DNA of 16,557 bases from Anaerolineales bacterium UBA3905 (lineage in GTDB: Bacteria; Chloroflexota; Anaerolineae; Caldilineales; Caldilineaceae), in the NCBI GenBank assembly GCA_002391565.1, contig DGFH01000318.1, positions 5,267 to 21,823 of the forward strand, in the 5' to 3' direction. Under the pieces are notes generated by a model. It searched no databases. It had not been told where the DNA came from and saw only the letters and a list, made by a program, of their open reading frames with translations. Positions 6,554 through 14,155 of this stretch are shown here, one piece after another; position 1 is the stretch's first letter, and the number at the start of each line of letters is the position of its first letter. Made by a program: the position numbers and the translations under genes.

Positions 6554-7201
6554 TCATGGCTGCAACGTGCGTTCGCCAACATACGGGTTATAGAGCCGTT
6601 CCTCGCCAATCGTCGTGGCGCCGCCATGACCGGGATACACAACATAGTCGTCGGGCAGGCTCAGCAATTGTTGGCGGATACTACGCAGCAAGGTCGGCCC
6701 ATCGGCGCCCGGCAAGTCGAAACGACCGATGCTGCCCTGGAACAAGGTGTCGCCCGCAAAGACCTGGCGCCCGGCATGATGCACGAAGACGACGTGGCCT
6801 GGCGCATGACCCGGCGTGAAACGCACTTCGAGCTCTTCGTCGCCCACCGGGATGATCTGCCCGTGCTCCAGAAAACCATCGGGATCGTCCACCGGGTCGG
6901 CTTCCATATCCAGCCACAGGCGCACGCGTTCGGGCATCTCATGCAACACCGGCAGATCCGCGCGATGCAGGTAGAAAGGAGCGCCGGTGGCGGAGCGGAT
7001 CGCGTTGACGGCCATCACATGGTCGAAGTGAGCGTGCGTGTTGATGATTTTCTCAACGGTCAGCGCCTGCTGATCGACCACGCGCAGGATCGCCCGCGCA
7101 TTGTCGCCGGGGTCGATGATGACAGCGCGCCGGGTGCGACTGCATCCAAAGATGTAGCAATTTTCCTGCAACAAACCAACTGTCAAACCTTTTACGATCA
7201 T
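6554..7201 (-). CDS. Metallo-beta-lactamase-fold hydrolase, glyoxalase II-like
   Basis: A 215-residue single-domain hydrolase of the glyoxalase II-like branch, expected to bind two metal ions and cleave thioesters or similar substrates in the cytoplasm. The full ligand set is visible: His56, His58, Asp60 and His61 in THAHFDHV; His132 in TPGHAPGH; Asp151 in AGDTLF; His192 in YPGHGGATT. It is shorter than classical GloB because the C-terminal substrate domain is absent, so the substrate is unknown; persulfide dioxygenase or lactonase-type activity is also possible. Family members usually begin MIVK, as at 7201; an in-frame ATG at 7219 lies 1 base after the HxlR gene stop and may be used by coupling. 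Neither has a clear Shine-Dalgarno. Co-transcription with the HxlR gene suggests a role in reactive aldehyde or thiol stress. Confidence 0.9.
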   Translation of the reverse strand: MIVKGLTVGLLQENCYIFGCSRTRRAVIIDPGDNARAILRVVDQQALTVEKIINTHAHFDHVMAVNAIRSATGAPFYLHRADLPVLHEMPERVRLWLDMEADPVDDPDGFLEHGQIIPVGDEELEVRFTPGHAPGHVVFVHHAGRQVFAGDTLFQGSIGRFDLPGADGPTLLRSIRQQLLSLPDDYVVYPGHGGATTIGEERLYNPYVGERTLQP

Positions 7202-7220
7202 GATGGGCGCTCGTCTCATT

Positions 7221-7571
<351 letters not shown>

Positions 7572-7707
7572 CTGCACGCCTCCTCATCACGCACCACCAT
7601 CTCCACGCCCAGGCGTCTCCACGCTCAGGCAGTGTTCACCAGGGTGGCGCGTCGGCTAATTTCGGGACTCTGCAGCGTCGCCACTGCACTCAGTCCTGAT
7701 AGAAAAT

Positions 7708-7737
7708 CATACTATAATAAACGTAGTACTATGTCAA
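7708..7737 (-). promoter_or_regulatory. Promoter of the HxlR gene with overlapping palindromic operator
   Basis: On the minus strand a perfect -35 box TTGACA (7737-7732) is followed by -10 candidates TATAGT (7716-7711, spacer 15) or TAGTAT (7714-7709, spacer 17). The stretch 7708-7733 forms an imperfect inverted repeat: CATACTAT at the left and GTACTATG at the right, 6 of 8 pairs matching across 10 bases, with a perfect TAGTACTA palindrome inside the right part. It fills the space between the -35 and -10 boxes, where a repressor would block transcription. Predicted leader before the HxlR start: about 130 bases. Autoregulation by the HxlR protein is inferred. Confidence 0.65.
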
Positions 7738-7815
7738 ACATAAAGCACAAAGCGCCTTGCTGTCCCTGGTGATGACGTTGAGGCGAGGGTTTACTCACGT
7801 TTATCAAGAGGATGG

Positions 7816-10284
7816 CTAGCGAGCAGTCGGCAGCAGGGAAAGCGACACAGACGCCCCATCCACACTCAATAGCGGGCGTGCGTTGCTGCCCGTGTACACC
7901 AGATCAAACTCGCCGCGCACCAGCTCGCCGGCCTGCCAATCGCCGGTCGGGTATGCGCCCCCGGCCAATGGCGCACTGAGTATCTGATCGCCCAGCCGCA
8001 AGGTCAGCGTCAGATCGTCGGGCCAGTGCGCAGGGAGCGGCGTCGGCGCCTGCCAGTAGAAGGTGAAATGCACCACATCTCCCGGACGAATCGGCGTTGT
8101 GGGTGCATGGGCGAAGCCGCGCAGGTAAGCGTCGTAACCGACCAGCTGCACGACGCCGAGCTCCGCATCCAACCGCTGCTGCATGGGCACGACTTCCAGC
8201 GGCGGCGTCTGCGCGGCCCGCTCGACCATCACCGCCCCCAGGGACAGCGTATCCTGCCCAGACTGTTGCACGCGTTCGCCCGTTTCCGCAGCATAGAGCA
8301 CAGCAATCATGCGGTAGCGGCCGGGTGGTGTGCCAAAGGGGATGGCAACGCCATGATTGTCGATGATTTCTTCGCCGACCTGCCAGCGATCGGTCGGATG
8401 GGCGCCGCCGCCCGGCTCGCTGTCGTGTTGGGCGATCACCTGGTTGCGCGCGTCGAGCAGTTGTACGCTAACTTTGTAGCGCGCTGTCAATGCACGCTCT
8501 GTGCCCCAGCGGAGTTGAATCATGGCGGCATTGCCGGGCGTCACGCGCTGCGGCGCCGGCTGCGGTTGCCACACCTGGCGGAGGATCATGCCGTTGTCCC
8601 ACTGCACCGGTGTGGCGCTTGTCTCTTCCAGATTGCCAGCGAGGGCATAGGTGACAAAGCGCAAATTGCCCTGCCAGCTTTGCATGGCTTTGAAGGCGTT
8701 GGCGTCGAGCCAACGTTCAACGAGTTGCTCTGGATCGGCCTCATCGGTCGCCCACAGGAGCGCAAAGACGCGGCGTTTGCCAGCCGTCGCCTCGGCAAGT
8801 TGCGCCTGGACTGTGGCAGCGTCGGGCGGGCGCTGATCGGGCAGCGCCAACATCGGCAGTCCAGGATCATAGTAGCGCCACACCTCTTGTTGACCTGGCG
8901 CGTTGAGGATAACCAGATCGGTCGCCGGAGCGCCAATGGCGGCCAGATAACGCGCCACCCCCTGGTAGTTATCGCGGGCGTAAGCGTCGCTGTAGTAAGT
9001 TGGCAAAGCCGCCCACGCTGCGCCGACAGCAAAGCCGATCACGCTGACCATGAGCACTACGCGTCCAGCCTGCCAGGATGGAGCAATCCACGGCGTCGCC
9101 GCTGCCAACAGACACCAGGCGGGCGATGCCACCAGCAAAAATTTCAGAAAGGCGTCGCTGAACAACCCCAGCCCAAACATCATCGCCACCGGTAAGAGCA
9201 GCCATAGCCCCAACATCCATGCAGCAAAGGGAAAGCGGCGCAGCGCCACCAGCCCGATCATCGGCAGCGCACCAGCGACGATCAGCCACGGCCACAGTGG
9301 ATCGGGCACGGTGCGCAGTGGGCCAAAGAGCAGGGTGCGCACCGTCAGCGCCAACCCTTCCCCCAACCCCACCTCGACGCCGCCCTTCGGCCAATGCAGG
9401 ACGCGGTCGATGGCCGTCGGCAGCCAGGGCAGGAAGGCGAGGAGGATCAACAGGTTAAGCGCCAGGTAATGGAACAACGGAGCGAGGGGCGAGGGGTGAG
9501 GGGCGACGCGACGCAGCGAGATCATCCACCACAGTACAAAGGTCAATCCCGCCGCCGCCAACACGATCGGAAAACTGTAATGCGTCCACATGCCAGCGAT
9601 GCCGAAGAGGAGAAATAGGGATTGGGGAAGTAAGAGATTGGGAGATTGGAGATTGGAGATTGGAGATTGGAGATTGGGGGAAGCGTTCGCCTCAGAATCT
9701 CCCAATCTCCAATCTCCAATCTCCATCATCCACAGCAGCGCCCAGACCAGGCCGGCGGCTTCGACCGCCAGCAGCATGTACATGCGCGCTTCCTGACTGT
9801 AGTAGATTTGGAAGGGATTGATGGTGACTACTAGCGCCGCCAGGGCAGGAAACCAACGCCAGCCCGGTTGGTTGCGGGTAGTGCGCAGTGCAATGGCGGC
9901 GATCAGCGCAACAAGCAGCACGCCGAGCACGGCGGAAAAGCTGCGCATCGCCAGCGTGCTGTCGCCGAAGATCAACGACCACAGCTTGAGCAGCCAGTAA
10001 TAGCCGGGTGGGTGAATATCCGCCGCGGCGGACGTCGCGATCTCGCCAAAGCTGCGCGCCAGCATCGCCCAGGTGTTGCCCTCGTCATTCCAGAGCGAGG
10101 AGGCGGTGAGTTGATAGAAACGGAGGAAGGTTGCGAGTAAGAGTGATAAAGTGATTAGGAGATTAGGGGATTGGAGATTAGGAGATTGGAGACTGGAGAT
10201 TGGAGATTGGAGATTGGAGGATGACGAATCTCCAATCTCTAATCTCCTAATCTCCCAATCTCCCGCATTCCCCTTTTCCATCAT
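7816..10284 (-). CDS. GT39-type (PMT_2-like) membrane glycosyltransferase with C-terminal beta domains
   Basis: An 822-residue polytopic protein, expected to transfer sugars from a lipid-phosphate donor outside the membrane. It has the first helix (42-58) followed by SLWNDEGNTW with the catalytic-type Asp67-Glu68, IHPPGYYWL at 90-98 and YYSQEARMYML at 161-171, all typical of the ArnT/PMT_2 group. About ten further helices extend to roughly residue 440. The rest (about 545-822) is soluble and contains two related beta domains, marked by HPTDRWQVGEE and YPTGDWQAGEL. Residues 8-44 and 187-218 are translations of two AGATTGG heptamer arrays. The first lies before helix 1, the second in a loop between helices, so both may be tolerated. 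The ATG at 10284 directly follows the upstream stop, with GGAG 6 bases before it. Acceptor and donor are unknown. Confidence 0.85.
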   Translation of the reverse strand: MMEKGNAGDWEIRRLEIGDSSSSNLQSPISSLQSPNLQSPNLLITLSLLLATFLRFYQLTASSLWNDEGNTWAMLARSFGEIATSAAADIHPPGYYWLLKLWSLIFGDSTLAMRSFSAVLGVLLVALIAAIALRTTRNQPGWRWFPALAALVVTINPFQIYYSQEARMYMLLAVEAAGLVWALLWMMEIGDWRLGDSEANASPNLQSPISNLQSPNLLLPQSLFLLFGIAGMWTHYSFPIVLAAAGLTFVLWWMISLRRVAPHPSPLAPLFHYLALNLLILLAFLPWLPTAIDRVLHWPKGGVEVGLGEGLALTVRTLLFGPLRTVPDPLWPWLIVAGALPMIGLVALRRFPFAAWMLGLWLLLPVAMMFGLGLFSDAFLKFLLVASPAWCLLAAATPWIAPSWQAGRVVLMVSVIGFAVGAAWAALPTYYSDAYARDNYQGVARYLAAIGAPATDLVILNAPGQQEVWRYYDPGLPMLALPDQRPPDAATVQAQLAEATAGKRRVFALLWATDEADPEQLVERWLDANAFKAMQSWQGNLRFVTYALAGNLEETSATPVQWDNGMILRQVWQPQPAPQRVTPGNAAMIQLRWGTERALTARYKVSVQLLDARNQVIAQHDSEPGGGAHPTDRWQVGEEIIDNHGVAIPFGTPPGRYRMIAVLYAAETGERVQQSGQDTLSLGAVMVERAAQTPPLEVVPMQQRLDAELGVVQLVGYDAYLRGFAHAPTTPIRPGDVVHFTFYWQAPTPLPAHWPDDLTLTLRLGDQILSAPLAGGAYPTGDWQAGELVRGEFDLVYTGSNARPLLSVDGASVSLSLLPTAR
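9634..9725. repeat. Inverted AGATTGG heptamer array, copy A (inside the glycosyltransferase gene)
   Basis: On the plus strand six AGATTGG units occur in 9635-9677 (one extra G after the first), then a 16-18 base spacer, then four complementary AATCTCC units in 9696-9724 (one extra C after the first). The arms can pair into a long hairpin in several registers. On the minus strand it is read in frame as the glycosyltransferase segment around residues 187-218, including EIGDWRLGD and NLQSPISNLQSPNL. Confidence 0.9.
10153..10263. repeat. Inverted AGATTGG heptamer array, copy B (5' end of the glycosyltransferase gene)
   Basis: A more diverged copy of the same element: about nine units in the left arm (10153-10220, variants GATTAGG, AGACTGG), a short loop near 10221-10226, and five AATCTCC-type units at 10227-10263, some separated by a single extra T or C. 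It is translated as residues 8-44 of the glycosyltransferase, including NLQSPISSLQSPN, almost identical to the peptide from copy A. It lies about 20 bases after the start codon, so the mRNA hairpin may affect initiation. Confidence 0.9.
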
Positions 10285-11571
10285 CTACTTCTCCAACCCA
10301 GCCGTGAATTCCCGCATGCTCTCATAGACCGGCTGTGGGGTGAAGTCGGGCGCCAGCAGGCGGAAGTAGGCTTCGGGCTGGCGATTTGTTTCCCACAGGT
10401 CGGTGGCGCGCTTGAGATACCAGGTGTTCGCCACGCCGATCCAGGGCCAATCTTCGATCACACGTTGGTACGCCAACGGCAGATAGCGCGCCTGTTGTTC
10501 CGGCGTTACGCGACCGTAGCGCGGGTCAACATCTTCAGGCGCGGCATTCCAGTTCATCTCGGCGATCCAGATCGGCTTGTGGGCATCGCCATTTTTGACC
10601 ATCAGATCGCGCACAAACTTGTGCCGGCTAATGTTGATCACGCGTGGGTGCATACGGTCGTCGGTGGGGCCGCTGTAGAGACCGTAGCCCTGCATCGCCA
10701 TGATGTCAAAGTAAGGCGCGGCGCCGGCGTCGTACATGCGTTGTAAAAAGAGCAAGTCGTTGAGGCTATTGCCCGGCGGCGGGTCGTCTGGCTGCAGGTT
10801 GATCGTCGAAGCCAGCGCGCCGGCGATGATCACAACGTGCGGGTCGGCGGCGCGCGCGGCTTCGGCGCCGGCCTTCAGGAGTTCCACATAGCTTTCCGGG
10901 TCAATGGCGTAGCCGCCCCACTCCGGATAGATGTTTGGCTCGTTCCACAGCTGGTAATACCGAATGCGTCCCTTGTAGCGGCTGACTACGGCGCTGACAA
11001 AGTCGGCAAAGTCCTGCGCATTGTCCGGCGGCGCAAAGGTGTCGATATTGTTTTCGCCCTCGCCCTGAGCGCGCGTCCACCCCGGGGGGTTGGAAAGACG
11101 CACAATCAACTCCATGCCGTTGGCTTCGGCGGCGGCGACAATCTGGTCGTACTTTTCCCACGCCGAACGGTGTGGTTCGTGGCGGCGATCCTCAAAATCG
11201 CCCTTGCCGTGAATCTCGATGTCCTCCCAGGGAAATTCCTGGCGCAGCCAGTGATAGCCGGCGGCCGCCGCCATCTCGATGGCCTGGACGCGCTTGGACG
11301 GTTCGGCTTCCTGTTCCAGAAAAGTGTTGACGCCAAAAGGATTGACATCGGCGTACAGGATCGTCACATCTGGCGCCAGCGTCAGCGGCGGACGCAGCCG
11401 GTCGCCGAGCAGGTCGGTCAAACCTTTGACCTGCGCCAGAAACTCCTCCTCGCCGGTGTGCTGCCAGAGCCAGGCGCGCGTGGAGGGGAGCTGGAGGAGC
11501 AAAAAACTCAGCCCGCCCAGAATGAGCAGGCTGAGCCAGAGCATGGCGACTTGCCGAACAGCAGTGCGCAT
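10285..11571 (-). CDS. Membrane-anchored clan-A glycoside hydrolase (GH5/GH39-like)
   Basis: A 428-residue TIM-barrel glycosidase held outside the cell by an uncleaved N-terminal helix (about 8-28, VAMLWLSLLILGGLSFLLLQL). Two catalytic glutamates are recognisable: the acid/base Glu211 in YYQLWNEPNIYPEW and the nucleophile Glu338 in PIWIAEMNWN. Other barrel features are GYHWLRQEFPWEDIE near 105-119 and DIMAMQGYG near 289-297. The pattern suits clan GH-A; GH39- or GH5-like is the closest I can say, and the substrate is unknown. The ATG at 11571 is chosen; a TTG 9 bases upstream with GGGAAG before it is possible. Its stop abuts the glycosyltransferase start, and the lipoprotein gene ends 31 bases before it, so the three are probably one operon. 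Confidence 0.85.
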   Translation of the reverse strand: MRTAVRQVAMLWLSLLILGGLSFLLLQLPSTRAWLWQHTGEEEFLAQVKGLTDLLGDRLRPPLTLAPDVTILYADVNPFGVNTFLEQEAEPSKRVQAIEMAAAAGYHWLRQEFPWEDIEIHGKGDFEDRRHEPHRSAWEKYDQIVAAAEANGMELIVRLSNPPGWTRAQGEGENNIDTFAPPDNAQDFADFVSAVVSRYKGRIRYYQLWNEPNIYPEWGGYAIDPESYVELLKAGAEAARAADPHVVIIAGALASTINLQPDDPPPGNSLNDLLFLQRMYDAGAAPYFDIMAMQGYGLYSGPTDDRMHPRVINISRHKFVRDLMVKNGDAHKPIWIAEMNWNAAPEDVDPRYGRVTPEQQARYLPLAYQRVIEDWPWIGVANTWYLKRATDLWETNRQPEAYFRLLAPDFTPQPVYESMREFTAGLEK

Positions 11572-11602
11572 CAGGAACAATCAGCTTCCCAACAGATGAA
11601 CA

Positions 11603-12589
11603 TCAACGGCTGTCGAAGTCAACGACGGCCTGATTGCAGCCCTCACCCGGCCCGGTCGTCTGGAAATTGCCGATTTCTGAGATACGTTGATTGTTTTCAT
11701 CTACGATCCACACGAACCAGTTGCCAGCTTGCGGGTTGGTGGCGTTGATGATGTGGCTGTAATAGCCAGTCTTCCAACCGGGATAGCCTTCATGGGGGCC
11801 AGAAATGATTTTGGCGACAATCGGGCCATCGGGTGCATAACTGAAAGCAACCCAATAGCCATTCTGCGGCTGCCCGTTGACATAGGTTGTGCCTTCGAAC
11901 CAGTTGCCCGCCGGCTGACGTTCGCAGCGGCTAACGACCACGATGTTAAACTTATATTGCGGTTTCGGCGGTCCGGTTGGCGCCGGCGGCTGCGTGGGCT
12001 GCGGTTCAGGTGTGTTGGTGGGCGGCGGCGCCGGCGGCGCGGTCGGCGCCGGCGGAATGTTCTGCGCCACGGCTACGCCCTCACCGCCCGTCACGGCGAC
12101 AAGCTGCCCAAAAACCCACCCTGCGCCGCCTTTATAGTCGATCTGCCACCACGTCCCTTCTGGGTTCTTGCCGGTGATGCGGAAGGTCGCACCCTGCTGT
12201 TCAGAACCGAGCAGGCTATAGGTCGTGCCAGGACCGCTACGGATATTGACAACATCGTTGAGCACCAACTGGGCGCTCTGCGGCGTGGGCGTCGGCGCCG
12301 GCGTGGGCGTATCGGTCGGCGCGGCCGGTTGCTCTTGGGCAGGTTGTGCGGGTTGCTCACCCTGTGCGGGCTGTTCCTGTGTGGGCTGTTCCTGTGCGGG
12401 CTGTTCCACCGGCGCCACGGTTGGCGGCGCCACGGCGACTTCGGGCGTTGGCGTGAAGGTGGGCAACGGCGTGCGCGTGGGCAACGGCGTCGCCTGTGAC
12501 CCCATGGCGCCACAGCCAGCCAGCACCAGCGTCACTGCCCCAATCATCCATAGAGTTGACCACATTCGGATCGAGGTGTGCTTCATCAT
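11603..12589 (-). CDS. SH3-domain lipoprotein with Pro/Gln-rich linkers
   Basis: A predicted lipoprotein of 328 residues. The N-terminus has basic residues, a hydrophobic stretch and a lipobox LAGC with Cys26 as the lipidated residue. A low-complexity linker rich in Pro, Thr and EQPAQ repeats follows (about 30-105), then a bacterial SH3 domain (about 107-166: VVNIRSGPGTTYSLLG, then GTWWQIDYKGGAGWVFG), a second Pro-rich linker (about 177-211), and a C-terminal beta domain (about 213-320) with NWFEGTTYVNG, GYPGWKTGYYSHI and GNWFVWIVD. Two cysteines, 222 and 318, bracket that domain and could form a disulfide. SH3 domains of this kind often bind cell-wall or surface polymers. The ATG at 12589 (or the adjacent one at 12586) has GGAGAG about 10 bases upstream; an ATG at 12607 lacks spacing for a ribosome site. 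Confidence 0.82.
   Translation of the reverse strand: MMKHTSIRMWSTLWMIGAVTLVLAGCGAMGSQATPLPTRTPLPTFTPTPEVAVAPPTVAPVEQPAQEQPTQEQPAQGEQPAQPAQEQPAAPTDTPTPAPTPTPQSAQLVLNDVVNIRSGPGTTYSLLGSEQQGATFRITGKNPEGTWWQIDYKGGAGWVFGQLVAVTGGEGVAVAQNIPPAPTAPPAPPPTNTPEPQPTQPPAPTGPPKPQYKFNIVVVSRCERQPAGNWFEGTTYVNGQPQNGYWVAFSYAPDGPIVAKIISGPHEGYPGWKTGYYSHIINATNPQAGNWFVWIVDENNQRISEIGNFQTTGPGEGCNQAVVDFDSR
12361..12405 (-). repeat. 15-bp tandem repeat encoding EQPAQ/EQPTQ
   Basis: Three 15-base units (CCTGTGCGGGCTGTT with one C-to-T change in the middle unit) lie at 12361-12375, 12376-12390 and 12391-12405, with degenerate units continuing to about 12330. Read on the minus strand they encode the Gln/Pro linker of the lipoprotein. 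The period is a multiple of three, so copy number can change without a frameshift. Confidence 0.85.
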
Positions 12590-12761
12590 TTTCGTCAATC
12601 TCTCCATCTTTCCGCGATCATGCGCTGCAGCATCCAGGGGGGCGCGCCATCACCTGTCCCAGCGCCAAATCGCCAGTATATCATAGCTGCAAAGTAGACG
12701 AAGAAAGCGATCCGTATGGTTCCCGCTTCAATCGCACACAAATGCAACCCACTACCAGCAG

Positions 12762-14123
12762 CTACGTCACTGCGTTCTCGGCAATTACCTGCCTGTACCA
12801 GCGCGCGCTGTCCTTGAAGATACGCTGCTGCGTTGTGTAATCCACCCACACCAGGCCAAAGCGCTCGGTGTACCCCTTCGCCCACTCAAAGTTATCCAAC
12901 AATGACCAGACGAAGTAGCCAGCCAGCGGAACGCCTGCCGCCAACGCTGCGTGCGCCTGCCTGAAGTGAGCGCGCAAATAGTCGATGCGCCGCGTGTCGT
13001 GCACCATACCGTCGGCGCCGGGGCCATCGGCAAAGCTGGCGCCATTTTCGGTGATGTAGAGTTTGGGAACCCGATACTCGAAGTGCAGCCGACCGAGCAG
13101 GTCGTACAGCCCCTGCGGGTAGATTTCCCAACCCATATCGGTGCGTGGCAGCGTGGCATGCTCCGGATCATCGGCAGGGAAGCCACTACCTGCTGCATCC
13201 GCCTTGAGCACAGCGCGTGTGTAGTAGTTGACGCCGAGAAAGTCCGTGTGCGCCGCGATTGCCTCCATGTCGCCCTCTACAATGAAGTCTATCGCATGAG
13301 CGGGAAGAAAGCCGGCTTTCCGATACGCCTCGACCATGTCCGCTGGATAGTGACGACCATAGACGGGGTCGAGGAACCAGCGATTAAAATATCCATCATA
13401 GACGCGTACGGCGGCGAGATTCTCTGACGTGGGCGTGGCAGTGGTGGCTGCGGTGAAGTTGAGCGTAATGCCGACCTCAGCGCCAGGGCTGTTGCGGCGA
13501 ATCACCGGCGCCGCCCAGCCATGCGCGAGCAGGACATGATGCGATGCCGCCAACCCGGCGCGCCAGTCATGCCAGCCCGGCGCATGTTCGCCGATCTGAT
13601 GACTCAAGAAGCCGACGCACCACGGCTCATTGATCGTGATCCAGTGTTTGACACGGTCGCCCAGCGTGCGCGTGATTACATCGGCGTACTCGACAAAAGC
13701 AGCGGCGGTGGCGCGTTGCGGCCAGCCCCCACGCTCCTGAAGCGCCTGCGGCAAGTCCCAATGATAGAGCGTAACAAAGGGGGTGATGCCCGCCGCCAAC
13801 AACGCATCCACCAGCCGGCTGTAGAAGTCGATGCCCGACTGGTTCACCGCGCCGACGCCCTGCGGCAGCACGCGCGGCCAGGCAATGGAAAAGCGATAGG
13901 CGCGTAGCCCCAGCGCCTGCATGAGTGCAATATCATCCTGCCAGCGGTGATAGTGGTCGCAGGCAACGTCCCCGGTGGAGCCGTCGATGATCTTGCCCGG
14001 CGTATGCGTAAAGCGATCCCAAATTGACTCGCCCTTGCCATCTGTCTGCCAGGCGCCCTCGATCTGATAGGCCGAGGTCGCGGCCCCCCACACAAAATCG
14101 GTTGGAAAGTGTAATGTTGTCAT
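12762..14123 (-). CDS. GH1 family beta-glucosidase/beta-glycosidase
   Basis: A full-length 453-residue GH1 enzyme, cytoplasmic (no signal peptide), hydrolysing beta-linked disaccharides or aryl glycosides. The family marks are all present: the N-terminal FVWGAATSAYQIEGAW (10-25, with Gln20), HWDLPQAL (121-128), the acid/base Glu166 in TINEPW, NYYTRAV (299-305), the nucleophile Glu359 in ITENGAS and the sugar-binding FVWSLLDNFEW (404-414, Glu413 and Trp414). Glucosidase, galactosidase and fucosidase activities overlap in this family, so the substrate is not fixed. The ATG at 14123 fits family starts but lacks a Shine-Dalgarno and lies 6 bases after the U-tract of the mdh terminator. It is 172 bases before the lipoprotein gene. 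It may hydrolyse sugars released by the surface enzymes downstream. Confidence 0.95.
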   Translation of the reverse strand: MTTLHFPTDFVWGAATSAYQIEGAWQTDGKGESIWDRFTHTPGKIIDGSTGDVACDHYHRWQDDIALMQALGLRAYRFSIAWPRVLPQGVGAVNQSGIDFYSRLVDALLAAGITPFVTLYHWDLPQALQERGGWPQRATAAAFVEYADVITRTLGDRVKHWITINEPWCVGFLSHQIGEHAPGWHDWRAGLAASHHVLLAHGWAAPVIRRNSPGAEVGITLNFTAATTATPTSENLAAVRVYDGYFNRWFLDPVYGRHYPADMVEAYRKAGFLPAHAIDFIVEGDMEAIAAHTDFLGVNYYTRAVLKADAAGSGFPADDPEHATLPRTDMGWEIYPQGLYDLLGRLHFEYRVPKLYITENGASFADGPGADGMVHDTRRIDYLRAHFRQAHAALAAGVPLAGYFVWSLLDNFEWAKGYTERFGLVWVDYTTQQRIFKDSARWYRQVIAENAVT

Positions 14124-14129
14124 CCATTG

Positions 14130-14155
14130 AAAACGAGGGGCGTCGCCGCCCCTCG
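14130..14155 (-). terminator. Intrinsic terminator of mdh, abutting the GH1 gene
   Basis: CGAGGGGCG (14134-14142) and CGCCCCTCG (14147-14155) form a perfect 9-bp GC-rich stem with a 4-base loop. On the minus strand it is followed at once by TTTTC (14133-14129), so it is a canonical Rho-independent terminator 31 bases after the mdh stop. The GH1 ATG begins 6 bases after the four T residues. Confidence 0.85.

Noticed and set aside
7741..7815. Terminator after the glycosyltransferase gene
   Set aside because: Only a 4-base AGCA/TGCT pairing with mismatches is seen and the U-tract is broken; too weak to call.
8026..9195. Open frame of 389 codons on the plus strand
   Set aside because: Antisense to the glycosyltransferase C-terminal domains; Arg/His-rich composition typical of a shadow frame and no domain recognised.
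9634..9725. Heptamer array as a CRISPR or transcription terminator
   Set aside because: Units are only 7 bases with no unique spacers, and the structure lies inside a coding frame without a U-tract, so neither reading fits.
10837..11748. Open frame of 303 codons on the plus strand
   Set aside because: Antisense to the clan-A glycoside hydrolase, whose catalytic motifs are clear; it also runs across the boundary into the lipoprotein gene and has low-complexity composition.
12608..12761. Promoter for the lipoprotein operon (TATACT on the minus strand near 12675-12680)
   Set aside because: A -10-like hexamer is present but no acceptable -35 box lies at 16-18 bases, so it is not reported as a feature.
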